Below, piece after piece: positions 27,334 through 37,400 of a stretch of 64,000 nucleotides of DNA (positions within the stretch are counted from its first letter, which is position 1; each line of letters starts with the position of its first letter). The notes beneath the pieces are model-generated. The model did no database searches. It was given only the letters and a program-made list of their open reading frames with translations, and was not told the origin of the DNA. This DNA comes from RGIG9115 sp045603225 (GTDB lineage: Bacteria; Bacillota; Clostridia; UBA1381), in assembly GCA_045603225.1 (NCBI GenBank), contig JAZULT010000080.1:1-64000 (forward strand), in the 5' to 3' direction. The translations under genes were made by a program, and so were the position numbers.

Positions 27334-28170
27334 ATGGAACCAAAATTTTTTAAAGCTAAAAACGAAACAGATTCTGACACCGGCTTCAGATACAGATACA
27401 TAAAGCAAAGAAATGAGGCTTTTTCTTTTCACTATCATGATTACTATGAAATTTTTATGGTACTGAAGGGACGCGGAAACTACAATGCAAACGGAAACAT
27501 TAACACTATAGAAAACGGAACGCTAATGTTTATACGTGATTTTGATGTACATGGATACAGAAGCGATACAGATGCATATGTTGAACATATTAATCTTGCG
27601 TTCACAAAAGAAACACTAAACACCCTATTTAAATATCTCGGAAAAGGATTCCCATCCGATATTCTTCTGAGTGCAAAGAACTCCCCCTCTGTTATACTTT
27701 CAGAGCATGAAAAAAATAAATTGCTAAACTCCCTTTCCGAGCTTATGACACCGGGAGATGCAGAGGTTATGAAAACAAAAATGCGTGTAAAGCTTGTGGA
27801 AATTTTTACAAAGTATTTCAACAATTACTCTGAAGAAGAATCAGATATACCTTTATGGCTTGAAATAACATACGAGAAAATGCAAAAGCCCGAAAACTTC
27901 ATTGAAGGACTAAGTAAAATGTATAAAATCTCAGGAAAGACTCCTGAGCATCTTTCAAGATGCATGAAAAAATATTACGGAATTACACCCTCACAGCTTA
28001 TTACCGATATGCGTATTAATCACTGTAGAAATCTGCTTCTATCAAGTAACCTTCCTGTCACCGAAATCTGTTATGAATGCGGATTTGAAAATATGTCATG
28101 GTTTTATAATGTTTTTCAAAAGAAGTTCGGCATAACTCCTAAACAGTACAGAGAAAAATATTCAAAATAA
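27334..28170 (+). CDS. AraC-family regulator with cupin sensor domain, divergent from operon A
   Basis: 278 residues. The N-terminal ~140 residues form an AraC-type cupin, starting with the HYHDYYEI motif that carries ligand- or metal-contacting histidines. The C-terminal ~100 residues are the double helix-turn-helix ending GITPKQYREKY. Such proteins usually activate the divergent sugar-use operon when a mono- or disaccharide binds the cupin. Here the divergent target is the GH92-led operon A. The promoter, ribosome binding site and start are all near consensus. Confidence 0.88.
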   Translation: MEPKFFKAKNETDSDTGFRYRYIKQRNEAFSFHYHDYYEIFMVLKGRGNYNANGNINTIENGTLMFIRDFDVHGYRSDTDAYVEHINLAFTKETLNTLFKYLGKGFPSDILLSAKNSPSVILSEHEKNKLLNSLSELMTPGDAEVMKTKMRVKLVEIFTKYFNNYSEEESDIPLWLEITYEKMQKPENFIEGLSKMYKISGKTPEHLSRCMKKYYGITPSQLITDMRINHCRNLLLSSNLPVTEICYECGFENMSWFYNVFQKKFGITPKQYREKYSK

Positions 28171-28176
28171 CTCAGC

Positions 28177-28213
28177 AAAAAACACCCTGCATTATATGCG
28201 CAAGGTGTTTTTT
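28177..28213. terminator. Bidirectional terminator between convergent genes
   Basis: AAAAAACACC (28177-28186) pairs with GGTGTTTTTT (28204-28213), followed by T-rich sequence on both strands. It serves the AraC gene on one side and the hydrolase gene on the other. Confidence 0.85.
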
Positions 28214-28221
28214 TCATTTTA

Positions 28222-29067
28222 TCAGAATTCAACTTCAAATCCGTCATACGATACAAGAAATCCGTTTTGCTTTCCGATTTCTGCTATTTCATCATATGTA
28301 TGCTGACCGTTATGCGAGAAATGATTAAGGGTACAAATTGTTTTCTCGTCTATCATACCTATTTTTTCCAGACGTGACTTAACATTTAATACTGTAGGCA
28401 AATTCATATGTCCTGACGTCTTGTTGTTGTCAAGGAATCTCCCTGTTTCGGTACAGTCAAAGCTTGCATAATCAATATGAACGGGATTTTTTTCAAGATA
28501 TTCCCATGTTTCATCAAGGAAATACCCTGTATCATTAGCATGTAACACGCACTTTCCGTCTTTTTCAATTAGGTATATTACTGCTCCTGCATTCGGGTCA
28601 TGTGCCGCCTTAAGGGGAGTAATTTTATATCCTTCAGCTTCAAACGGTTCATAAGGTGTTATCTCATGAATATGAACTCTGTCCGGAGTTCTGTCATCAA
28701 GATACTGCGGATGCACCCTTCTGAAATGGTCAGCACCGGGCTTTGTTATATACAAATTAAATGGAAATTCTTCCCCGATAAAATATGCAAGATCCGCATA
28801 TCTCATATTAAGGTCATATGGGTAAAAATGATCCTCGTGATTGTGCGTTACAATACACGTTTTAATTTTTCTGAGAGGTAATCCCATGGTAGTATGCATA
28901 AAATTATCCGCAGAAAAATCTATAAGAAGAGTATCATCAATAAGCTGCTGACTCCTTGACATTATATTTCTTCCACCCTTTTCTCTTGCTTCGCGGCAAA
29001 CTCTGCACTCGCACCATAATGCCGGTATTCCTTCTGCCGCAGCTGTTCCGTAATACTTGTATTTCAT
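28222..29067 (-). CDS. PhnP-like metallo-beta-lactamase-fold hydrolase
   Basis: 281 residues, cytosolic. THNHEDH (H75, H77, D79, H80) is the HxHxDH zinc or manganese site of the metallo-beta-lactamase fold. A CECRVC cluster near the start (C19, C21, C24) is like the structural metal site of PhnP phosphodiesterase. Further metal ligands are likely in the HDPNAG and NHFSHNG segments. PhnP-type enzymes open cyclic phosphate esters of sugars, but close relatives have other roles, so a cyclic-phosphodiesterase activity is only plausible. It has its own strong promoter and is a single-gene unit between operons A and B. GGAG lies 10 bases before the ATG. Confidence 0.82.
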   Translation of the reverse strand: MKYKYYGTAAAEGIPALWCECRVCREAREKGGRNIMSRSQQLIDDTLLIDFSADNFMHTTMGLPLRKIKTCIVTHNHEDHFYPYDLNMRYADLAYFIGEEFPFNLYITKPGADHFRRVHPQYLDDRTPDRVHIHEITPYEPFEAEGYKITPLKAAHDPNAGAVIYLIEKDGKCVLHANDTGYFLDETWEYLEKNPVHIDYASFDCTETGRFLDNNKTSGHMNLPTVLNVKSRLEKIGMIDEKTICTLNHFSHNGQHTYDEIAEIGKQNGFLVSYDGFEVEF

Positions 29068-29100
29068 AAAACATTCACTCCGTTATTGTATTTTTCATAT

Positions 29101-29129
29101 ATTATAACACTTACGGTACAGTTTGTCAA
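29101..29129 (-). promoter_or_regulatory. Promoter of the PhnP-like gene
   Basis: Minus strand TTGACA (29124-29129), 17-bp spacer, TATAAT (29101-29106): full consensus. It starts only 15 bp after the end of operon B, where I see no terminator, so operon B read-through into this gene is possible. Confidence 0.85.
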
Positions 29130-29143
29130 TAATTTTTTATTTA

Positions 29144-32100
29144 TTATTTGATTGCATCTTTAACCGCACTTCCCATAGAAGTAACATTCTCTTCATTAAA
29201 GAAGTTTTCGTCAAGATAGAAAATCGGTCTGACCGCTGCAGAAGCACTTGCATCAGTATGAGTAAGTCCGATTGCCGTTGTGTATCCGCTGTTGTTTACA
29301 TGAACCTTCATTGATTTCCAGCCTAAATTAAGCTGTTGTTCACCTGTTCTGAGCATCAGATACCAGTTTTGATAATTCGTGAAATGTCCGTCAACAATAC
29401 CGAATTTTTCTCTGTACTTCATAAGCTCTGACGACGAAAGCACAGCTATACCGCACTTAGTCTGGTAGTCGTACGGATGCGCATTTACGATTGAACCGCC
29501 CTCAGTTGTATAATAATGATTCTCATCTATATGAGAAGTAATCTCATCCGGAAGATTACTTCTAAAACTGTTATTAAGCCAGTAAGCCAGGCTTAATGTA
29601 TCGTTTATATCAAAGTTCTGACGGCTGTTATTATGCAACTGTTTAATTGCCGGGCCGTAAATCTTCTTTGACATGACCATATACTTACTTTCGGCATCAT
29701 CTGTAACATCAAGAAGAATGAATTCCTGACCATCAACTGTAAATACATTTTCATCAGGAGTATTTTCGATAAACATATTCTTATCAGCAGAAATATGCCC
29801 TACCTTTTCAAGCTGTTTCATTACAACTGCTTTGTACGTACCTATTACCTTACCGTCTGCAATCAATTCAATCGTTACAGTCGAATCATTTGCGCCTCCG
29901 TCAGGTATATATGTCTGCACCTGAATAACTGTATTGGAATTTGCATTAATGCTTACATTCCCTTTACCTGCAACGTTCCCGAAGCTGTCTGTAATTCTTA
30001 TCTCTGCATTCTTAAGAGCTGTATCTGAATAGTTGTACAAAGTAACATTAAGCTCTGATGTCTTATTATATTCAAGTATTGCGTCTGCCATAGGAACAAG
30101 AACTATAATATCATTCATTACAGGTTCTTCAAGCAAATATGATTTTTCAACCATATCACAGATTTTGTTCGCCATCATATCCCATGCATTTATTACTCCC
30201 TGTTTCACTTGTCCGTTTTCGTCCGAATCTCTGAGAGTCATTGCATCGTCACTGAATTCTTTAGCAGTTTTAAGCATAGCATCAGCAAACGAAAGTTCTC
30301 CTCCGATAAGTTCAGATGCTTTTTCATCAACTTTTTTCTGAAGGTCTGTGATACGGCTGTTACTTGAAACTGATGCAGCATCAGGTGAAGATACAGCATA
30401 CAGATTCATCCACAGCTTACCACTGAGAACTGTTGTATAAAGCATTCCCATACATTCTGTATATGTAATCTCTCCGTTATTGTAAAGCGAAATAATACTG
30501 TCTGTCACATCAAAATGTTTTTCATATCCCACTTCAGGAGACACTTTATTGACAGCATTGGAAATAGTATTCTCAAACAGACTCTTATACCTTTCAAGAG
30601 ACAAGATACCGAGATATCTGTCGATTCTTTCCTCCATGATATTTGAAACTGCATCAGAAAATACAGTTTTTGGAAGTCCCATAACGTAAACAGGTTCATT
30701 ATTAAGGTTCAATATACTTGTATCGTCCGAAATGAGATTATTATACATATCATATACAGAAACCGTTGTACCTATATCAATCGTCTGGTCTCCGCTTGTA
30801 GACCACATTGCAAGAATAGGTTCTCCGTCTTTTGCATACAAATAGCTTTCAATTTCATTTCCGTAGAACGGTCTGCCGATGTAAAGCGAACCCTGAACGT
30901 GTTCAAAAAGTGATTCAGTTGCAATGTATGTTTTCTTTGGAGTACCGTCATACTTTATAAGTCCCCAACCGGTGTTCAAATCATCTGCAAACATATACGG
31001 AAGATTCATATCTACATCATAATCATCGGAAATTATAAATTCTTTTACTATCTCTCTTGCCTGATAATCCACACCGTTATACTCAGTCGGAACACCGAAT
31101 TCAGTTACAAAATTCTTTCTCCAGCCACCATTTTTAAGAATAAATCCAAACGAGTTCTTAAGTCTCGGCTTCAGTGTATTATCTGCAAAATCCGTTTTAT
31201 TTGAGTAACCGTATGCATAGTGATGAGTTGAAAATGCATCAGTATACGGAAGTATGCCCTGTTCAATTGTTTTATCCTGGAAGCTTGTGTCACTATCCGC
31301 AACAACGCCTGTTGAAACAACCGCATCCGGATTAACCTTTTTAAGAGCCTTTTCAGTGATTTTTGCAAGATTAGTATAATTGTACGGGTCAAACGGTTCT
31401 CCGGAGCTGTTAGGTTCATTCCATATTTCAAAATTTGTTATATACGGGTACTTTTCAGCAAGAGCAACTGCATAGGCTACAAATCCGTCAATAGTAGCCT
31501 TGTCGTTTACAACGCTTCCGTTATTATAAAAGCTGTTACCGTAAGCAAGTACCGCCATGACATCTATTCCGTAACCGTTAGCCATGGGTATTTTACGTTC
31601 CTGCTCAGTCATAGAATATTCACCCTTGGTTGTCTCTCCCATTGACCATGTGATATTAGGTCTGTCAACCCTCGCACCGAGATCTCTCAAAAGCGTATAA
31701 TGGCTTACAGGGCCACATACACCTTTTGTTGCAAAGCTGTCCATAAACTGTCGTTCGTAAGCTTTTTTACAGATGACATCATAAACAGTATAGTCAAGCT
31801 TATCCTCTCCGTTTTCTGTCACTTTGATTCTGACGTTATCTACTCCGTATTTAAGAGTTACAGGATATTCAATAACCTCGTCATGCTTACCGATAAGAAC
31901 TTCTGTTTTACTGAATATCAGTTCATCTCCCCAGTACACCTGTGTTTCATATTCAGTCTCATCATGATTGTTTACATCAAAATCAAGTTTCAGTGTCGAG
32001 TTGATATCATAAAGCTGTTTGTCAAGCTGAGGATTAATATATCCTGTTCCTAAAACGAATGTAAACACAATTTCTTCTTCGGTATATATTCCGCCGTACG

Positions 32101-34372
32101 TTTCAGTCAGGTCATCCAGTGTATATTTTCTGTAAATTGCATCAAGAACACTGTCTCCTGCATATTCAATCTTTTCGTTTGCAAAAAATTCTGCATCTAT
32201 ATAAAACATCGGTCTTATATAACGCTTATTATTTACAGCATGAGAATTTGATGATGTTCCGAGTTTTTCTTTTTCTCCCGGCATTACAAACATACTCTGC
32301 CCGTCTGATATAAGATTCATCGGAGTTCTGAGCCACCATGTTTTAGAATCGTCCTGCAGTCCCATGCGCGATGCATATTTCTTTACATCCTGAATTGACG
32401 GAATAGCAATACCGCCATTATTACAGTGCGTTTCTTTCAGATTCAGCCAGTAGTTGTTTTCATACTGCCACTCAACCGTATTGTCGATATATCCGAGAAT
32501 CGGTTGCGGCAGAAGACTCGTAAATTCATCACTGTTTAAGTACGAAGACATATTTTTAAAGTCAACAGATATGTACGTTCCGTCGCTTCCGACATTATAC
32601 GGAACAGCATCACCTATACAGTTTTTGGACATTACAAGATACTTCCCATTATCTGCAACGTCAAGAAGTACAAAATCAATTCCCTCAACAGTAAAAATAT
32701 TATCACCGGGTGTTGTTGCCTGAACTTTGTCAAACGCATTTCCTTCTTCTCCTGTTACAGGATCAATTCTAAGGTTTTTCCATACAACGTCTATCTTTTT
32801 CGGAGATACACTTGTATATTCACTGCCGTCTGAGAGCTTTATTTTTACACTTATTGTTTTTCCTGCCATATTTTCGGGAACAGTATATGTCTTTCCTGTC
32901 GCCCCTGATATCGGTGTATCACCGTTCATCCACTGGTATGACGATACATTTTCATATTCTGTAAAGGCTGTCAGAGTCTGGTATGGCTCGAAAAGTCCTT
33001 CTATACACACATCATCATAATAATGCTCTATATCATAAAGGTCATAACCAATTTCAAGCAATTCGTCACGTGAATATATTTCAAAGAGCATTTTTTTAAT
33101 GTTTTCTCCGCTCTTTTCAAGATTGATACACACCTTTCCGAAAAAATCCTTATTGAGGTAAACAGCCGGCTTTATATATGCATAAGAAGACGCATTTTCA
33201 GATATAGCCGTTCCAAGCTTGTTATCATCTGCAGGCATAACAATTATGCTGTTTATATTAGTCGATGAAGCATCGCTTGAGCGTGTCCACCAGTTATGCG
33301 GAGAATCCTGAAGACCAAGCTTATCGGAATATTTTATAATCTCCTGCTGTGAAAGAAGTCCTACACCGCCTTTTACATGGTCAACCTTATTTCTGAGGGC
33401 ATTGTTGTTAGAGACCTTCCACACCTTGTTTCTGTCCATATTATCAATTATTTCATCAGGGAGGAATCCGTCATTTACAAAAGAATTATTAAGATAATAC
33501 GACATGTTTTCATAAGAATATCCCTTTGTATTTACATCGTAATTTGCATAGTATGTCACACCCATTCCGACAGTAGTTTTTGCGGCGGCAAAATAATGAG
33601 CCGAATCACTGTCAAATGTATCTAACAATACAAAATCTATTCCGCCTACGTTGAATACATTCTCATCCGGAGTTGTTTTATTGACAACAAGGAAATCAGT
33701 ATCTTTTGCAGGTGACAGCTGAACATTCCGCCATGACGGTTCAATGTATTTTGCATCACTTACTGATATAGTAACCCCATCGCTAACACGGAATTTTACG
33801 TATTTCCCACCAAGCTCCTCAGGCACTGTAAATTCAGCACTGTCCGCTCCATCATACGCCGCATACGCACCGGTTTCGGTATCTGAATAAAGCCATGAGA
33901 AAGTTAAATCACGTGTTCCTTCATAACTGTAACTTCCTGTAAGTGTTTCATATACACTGTATATTCCTCTGAAATCCGCACCTGAAACCTTGACTATGCT
34001 TGTTTGTCCGATATTTCCGAGCGATTCCTGATTTTCGTTCCATACAAATACTTTTGCATAGTAGCCTTTACCAAGCGTAACACCGGATATTCTTTTTGTT
34101 GAGGACGGGTTGTTAAGTCCATAAATATTCCAGTCATACACATTTGCATATACGAGCCTGTCAGACTCATTAAATACAGTTATGTACAGTTTCGCAGGAA
34201 CAGCTGTTTCGAACGAACCCAAAGCTGTCGTTTTAATTTTAACAGTACTCATATCTTCAATTTTATCTACCGGATTGTTTGAAGTATCGGTAAAATCATA
34301 TTGGAATTCATATGCAGATACAGGAACTGCAAGTAAAAAAAGCATGATAAATAAAGTAATTATTTTTTTCAT
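29144..34372 (-). CDS. Giant secreted GH-A glycosidase with three DUF6273-like modules
   Basis: 1742 residues with a signal peptide (about 1-20). Order: N-terminal beta domain with a WNENQES motif; DUF6273-like module 1 (about 238-412); Ig-like linker; module 2 (about 557-733); Ig-like region; a (beta/alpha)8-barrel (about 870-1180) with EIWNEPN (E986) as acid/base and VTEFGVP (E1091) as nucleophile, closest in style to GH39/GH5; a helical domain; a beta domain; and module 3 (about 1540-1726). The barrel and helical domain are paralogous to those of the 43984 protein. There is no SLH domain, so it is probably released. Substrate is unknown. A strong AAGGGGAG site precedes the start, directly after a 21-bp hairpin. 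It is the last gene of operon B. Confidence 0.75.
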   Translation of the reverse strand: MKKIITLFIMLFLLAVPVSAYEFQYDFTDTSNNPVDKIEDMSTVKIKTTALGSFETAVPAKLYITVFNESDRLVYANVYDWNIYGLNNPSSTKRISGVTLGKGYYAKVFVWNENQESLGNIGQTSIVKVSGADFRGIYSVYETLTGSYSYEGTRDLTFSWLYSDTETGAYAAYDGADSAEFTVPEELGGKYVKFRVSDGVTISVSDAKYIEPSWRNVQLSPAKDTDFLVVNKTTPDENVFNVGGIDFVLLDTFDSDSAHYFAAAKTTVGMGVTYYANYDVNTKGYSYENMSYYLNNSFVNDGFLPDEIIDNMDRNKVWKVSNNNALRNKVDHVKGGVGLLSQQEIIKYSDKLGLQDSPHNWWTRSSDASSTNINSIIVMPADDNKLGTAISENASSYAYIKPAVYLNKDFFGKVCINLEKSGENIKKMLFEIYSRDELLEIGYDLYDIEHYYDDVCIEGLFEPYQTLTAFTEYENVSSYQWMNGDTPISGATGKTYTVPENMAGKTISVKIKLSDGSEYTSVSPKKIDVVWKNLRIDPVTGEEGNAFDKVQATTPGDNIFTVEGIDFVLLDVADNGKYLVMSKNCIGDAVPYNVGSDGTYISVDFKNMSSYLNSDEFTSLLPQPILGYIDNTVEWQYENNYWLNLKETHCNNGGIAIPSIQDVKKYASRMGLQDDSKTWWLRTPMNLISDGQSMFVMPGEKEKLGTSSNSHAVNNKRYIRPMFYIDAEFFANEKIEYAGDSVLDAIYRKYTLDDLTETYGGIYTEEEIVFTFVLGTGYINPQLDKQLYDINSTLKLDFDVNNHDETEYETQVYWGDELIFSKTEVLIGKHDEVIEYPVTLKYGVDNVRIKVTENGEDKLDYTVYDVICKKAYERQFMDSFATKGVCGPVSHYTLLRDLGARVDRPNITWSMGETTKGEYSMTEQERKIPMANGYGIDVMAVLAYGNSFYNNGSVVNDKATIDGFVAYAVALAEKYPYITNFEIWNEPNSSGEPFDPYNYTNLAKITEKALKKVNPDAVVSTGVVADSDTSFQDKTIEQGILPYTDAFSTHHYAYGYSNKTDFADNTLKPRLKNSFGFILKNGGWRKNFVTEFGVPTEYNGVDYQAREIVKEFIISDDYDVDMNLPYMFADDLNTGWGLIKYDGTPKKTYIATESLFEHVQGSLYIGRPFYGNEIESYLYAKDGEPILAMWSTSGDQTIDIGTTVSVYDMYNNLISDDTSILNLNNEPVYVMGLPKTVFSDAVSNIMEERIDRYLGILSLERYKSLFENTISNAVNKVSPEVGYEKHFDVTDSIISLYNNGEITYTECMGMLYTTVLSGKLWMNLYAVSSPDAASVSSNSRITDLQKKVDEKASELIGGELSFADAMLKTAKEFSDDAMTLRDSDENGQVKQGVINAWDMMANKICDMVEKSYLLEEPVMNDIIVLVPMADAILEYNKTSELNVTLYNYSDTALKNAEIRITDSFGNVAGKGNVSINANSNTVIQVQTYIPDGGANDSTVTIELIADGKVIGTYKAVVMKQLEKVGHISADKNMFIENTPDENVFTVDGQEFILLDVTDDAESKYMVMSKKIYGPAIKQLHNNSRQNFDINDTLSLAYWLNNSFRSNLPDEITSHIDENHYYTTEGGSIVNAHPYDYQTKCGIAVLSSSELMKYREKFGIVDGHFTNYQNWYLMLRTGEQQLNLGWKSMKVHVNNSGYTTAIGLTHTDASASAAVRPIFYLDENFFNEENVTSMGSAVKDAIK
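29193..33657 (-). repeat. DUF6273-like protein modules in the 29144 gene (three copies)
   Basis: Copies at about 33137-33657, 32175-32700 and 29193-29752. Each opens with an FxVxGxxFxLLD strand, has a YLN or WLN turn and an LPxxI helix, and closes with (R/K)PxxYLxxxFF. The first two are adjacent; the third lies beyond the glycosidase domain. Boundaries are approximate. Confidence 0.7.
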
Positions 34373-34387
34373 TTTATTCTCCCCTTT

Positions 34388-34436
34388 CGGTTTGATAAAT
34401 TAAATTTTAGAAATTAAAATTTAATTTATCAAACCG
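34388..34436 (-). promoter_or_regulatory. 21-bp perfect intergenic hairpin before the 29144 start
   Basis: The arms 34388-34408 and 34416-34436 are exact complements around a seven-base loop. On the mRNA the hairpin ends immediately before the AAAGGGGAG ribosome binding site. It is too AT-rich and lacks a U-run for termination. It may protect the downstream mRNA from 5' decay or be cut by a double-strand RNase. Confidence 0.6.
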
Positions 34437-34459
34437 CGGCAGAGAAAAATCCTCTGCCG
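34437..34459 (-). terminator. GC-rich hairpin after the 34481 gene
   Basis: CGGCAGAG (34437-34444) pairs with CTCTGCCG (34452-34459). On the minus strand it comes first after the 34481 stop and is followed directly by the 21-bp hairpin. There is no U-run, so it is more likely an mRNA 3'-end stabiliser than a strong terminator. Confidence 0.5.
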
Positions 34460-34480
34460 ACGGTTTTATTATGTCTCAAA

Positions 34481-37400
34481 TCATTTATTGCCAATCATTT
34501 CAAGAGCAGCATCACCGAAGAAATCTTCATAAATTACACTTTCTTCTTCAAAGAAATCTTTATCTACATAGAAAATAGGTCTGATTTCCACATTATCAAG
34601 ATGACCTGTTACAGGTGTAAATGTGTAATTTCCGCTTTCATCCGCTGAAGCAATAAGTCTCCATATCCAACGTCCGTCTCCTTCATAACATGCATTCTGT
34701 CTTGTAGCGTAGCTTACAGGAACTGCATTCTTATCCTGTGCAGTCTTATAGTTAAACGCCTGTAAACCGATTATAGACGAATACTTCTGCATTTCCGAAG
34801 CTGAAGGAAGCATTACTCCCGCATAACCGGCGTTATGATATCCGCCCCATGCATTTTCGCATCCCCTCCAGTAAGCATTGTAATCAATATGATTTCTTAC
34901 TGTCTCAGGAAGAAGCGGTGTAATATCCGCATCAATTTTTGCACTGATTGCAGAAAGATTATCGGAGAATGCACCGTAATTTACTACACCGTATGTGTTT
35001 TCTGCCATTACAAGGTATCTTGAAGTGTCTGAAGTTTCAAACGAATCGAGAAGAATAAATTCCTGGTCATCTACAAGAAACTTATATTCACTGTCTGTTA
35101 CAACCGGGTTTGTCGGTACCCACTGTTGATTAGTAGCGTTTGCTCTTTCTCTGACAGTTTTTGCAACTTCTACAACAGGAGTTTCATACTCAACACCGTT
35201 TTTAAGGGTAAACACAAGTTTGTAATATCTCTTGTCAACACCTTCTGCAGCTTCCGTTTTCGGTGACTTATCTGTTGAATAAAGTTCGAATGTACCGTCA
35301 GCTGATTTTGATTTATACCACTTATAAAGAAGTATATCTTCGTCTGTCACCGTATCCGAATCATATGCAAGATGAAGCATATGTCCGCTGCTTAAAATGC
35401 CCTTGATATGCTGATTTGAAACCGTTCCGGTAAAGCTTTCATCAATAAGATTCATAAGAACTGCATCGGATACAGCTGAATTACCGTCAGGACCTGTAGC
35501 TGTAACTCTCAGATACATTCCGTCATAATCAAGTGTAGGCTCATATGAAAGTCCTGTTGCGATTGTCTCAAATACTCCGTCGGCAGTATCAGACACCTGC
35601 CACTTATATGTAATATATTTAGCGGCACTTTCTATTGAAACTGAATAATCGCAGTCGGCTGTAAGAACCGAGCCAAGCATCGGTGTTCCGTCAAGATATA
35701 CGCCGTCAATTACCACAGCACCTTCATCATAGAAAAGCTTGAGTTTTTCGTCACCGTAGTTTGCAATAAGCTCATCTCTAGTGTACTGACTTCTGAGTAT
35801 ATCCTTAACCGCTCCGCCTGCGTTTTCAATATCAATCGGAACATTCTTGAAGAAGTCACTGCTGAGATAGAACATAGGTCTGAGCTCTGCCATGTTCAGA
35901 CCCCCCTGCGTCGGAACACCCACATTTGAAAGTCCGTAAACAAATCCTGCATTATCTCTGAAACGCGAATTATTTCTGAGCATCTGTCCGATTGGAGTTG
36001 TTGTTCCGTGCGAATATACTTCCCATCCGAGAATTTCGCTGTATTTATCCATATCCTTTGTTGACGGCACAGCTACCGGAATATGACCAAGGTCAAATAT
36101 AACACCGTAATCATTCATGAATGTCGGGAAGTGAGCTTCCTTATCCATATGATTAATAATACCTGCCGGGAACTGTGTTTCGAGTGCAGTGTAAAGAGCT
36201 TCGTATGATGCGTATTTACCGTATGTATCTTCAGCTGCTACAAGGAAACGAGCAGTGTCTGCATTTTCAATTACATCAAGCAGAACGAAGTCATGACCGT
36301 CTACATTAAACATATATTCAGGATTTGAACGTCTGATATTAACAGGAGTCCATTCGTTTGAAGGGAATTTAGGTCCCCATGCATTTCTTCCCTGAATCTG
36401 AATCGGTGATGATTCATACCATGTACCGTCCTTCAGACAAATCTGAAGTTTATAGAAAAAGCTCGGTGTAGTATATGAATCATTTGATGTAGGCTGAGTT
36501 GTATCAAACTTCGCTTCAGTTCCGCAAAGCTCATATGTTCCTTCGGCCGTTGTTGACTGATACCATCTGTAAGCAATAATATCCTCATCAGATACTGTTG
36601 TACCGTCAACAACATCATAACCGAATCTGAGGTAGTTACCTTCACTGAACACACCTCTTATTTCAAGGGTTTCAATTTTTCCTGTATAAGTTTCATCAAC
36701 AATATTGATAAGTACAGGCGCTGATGTAACTGTCGCACCGTTAGGAGCAATTGCAACTACTCTTAAGTACTTGCCATGGTCATCTAACGACAGCTTATAG
36801 AGATTATCTCTCCCTACAACTGTATATGCTCCGTCAGCCGCGTCAGCATTCTCCCATCTGTACTTAACAGCTGCGATTGCCGCTTCTGTTCCGTCAGCTG
36901 TAATGTCAGGAGCAAGCTCTGCATCCATAGCCTGATCACCGACTATTTCAACACTTGTAATCTGAACAGAATCATCAAAATATATCGAAAGTATTTCTTC
37001 GCTGTATCCTGCCGCAAGAAGTTCATCTCTTGTACAAGTTTCCTTAATATGATTAATTACGTTAATACCTGTCTTAGAAAGATCTATAACAACATTCTTA
37101 AAGAAGTCTTTATTAACATGGAACATAGGTCTGTACTCACTGTTTCCATTTTCGGTTTCAATAAGCGTACCGTCTGTTTTGATACCAAATACATTCCAGC
37201 CATTACATCCCTGACGACCTGATACGTCACGAAGCTCCCACTGAACTAATGTATCTGTTCCATACTTCTTAGCAAGTATACCCACAATATCCTTATACTG
37301 TTCCATTTCAGTTGAAGAAATCTTTGCAAATGTTCCTGTAACATCGTACTTGATGCCTTCCCATTCGTCTCTCGATGCTGCATAACGAACATTATCTGCA

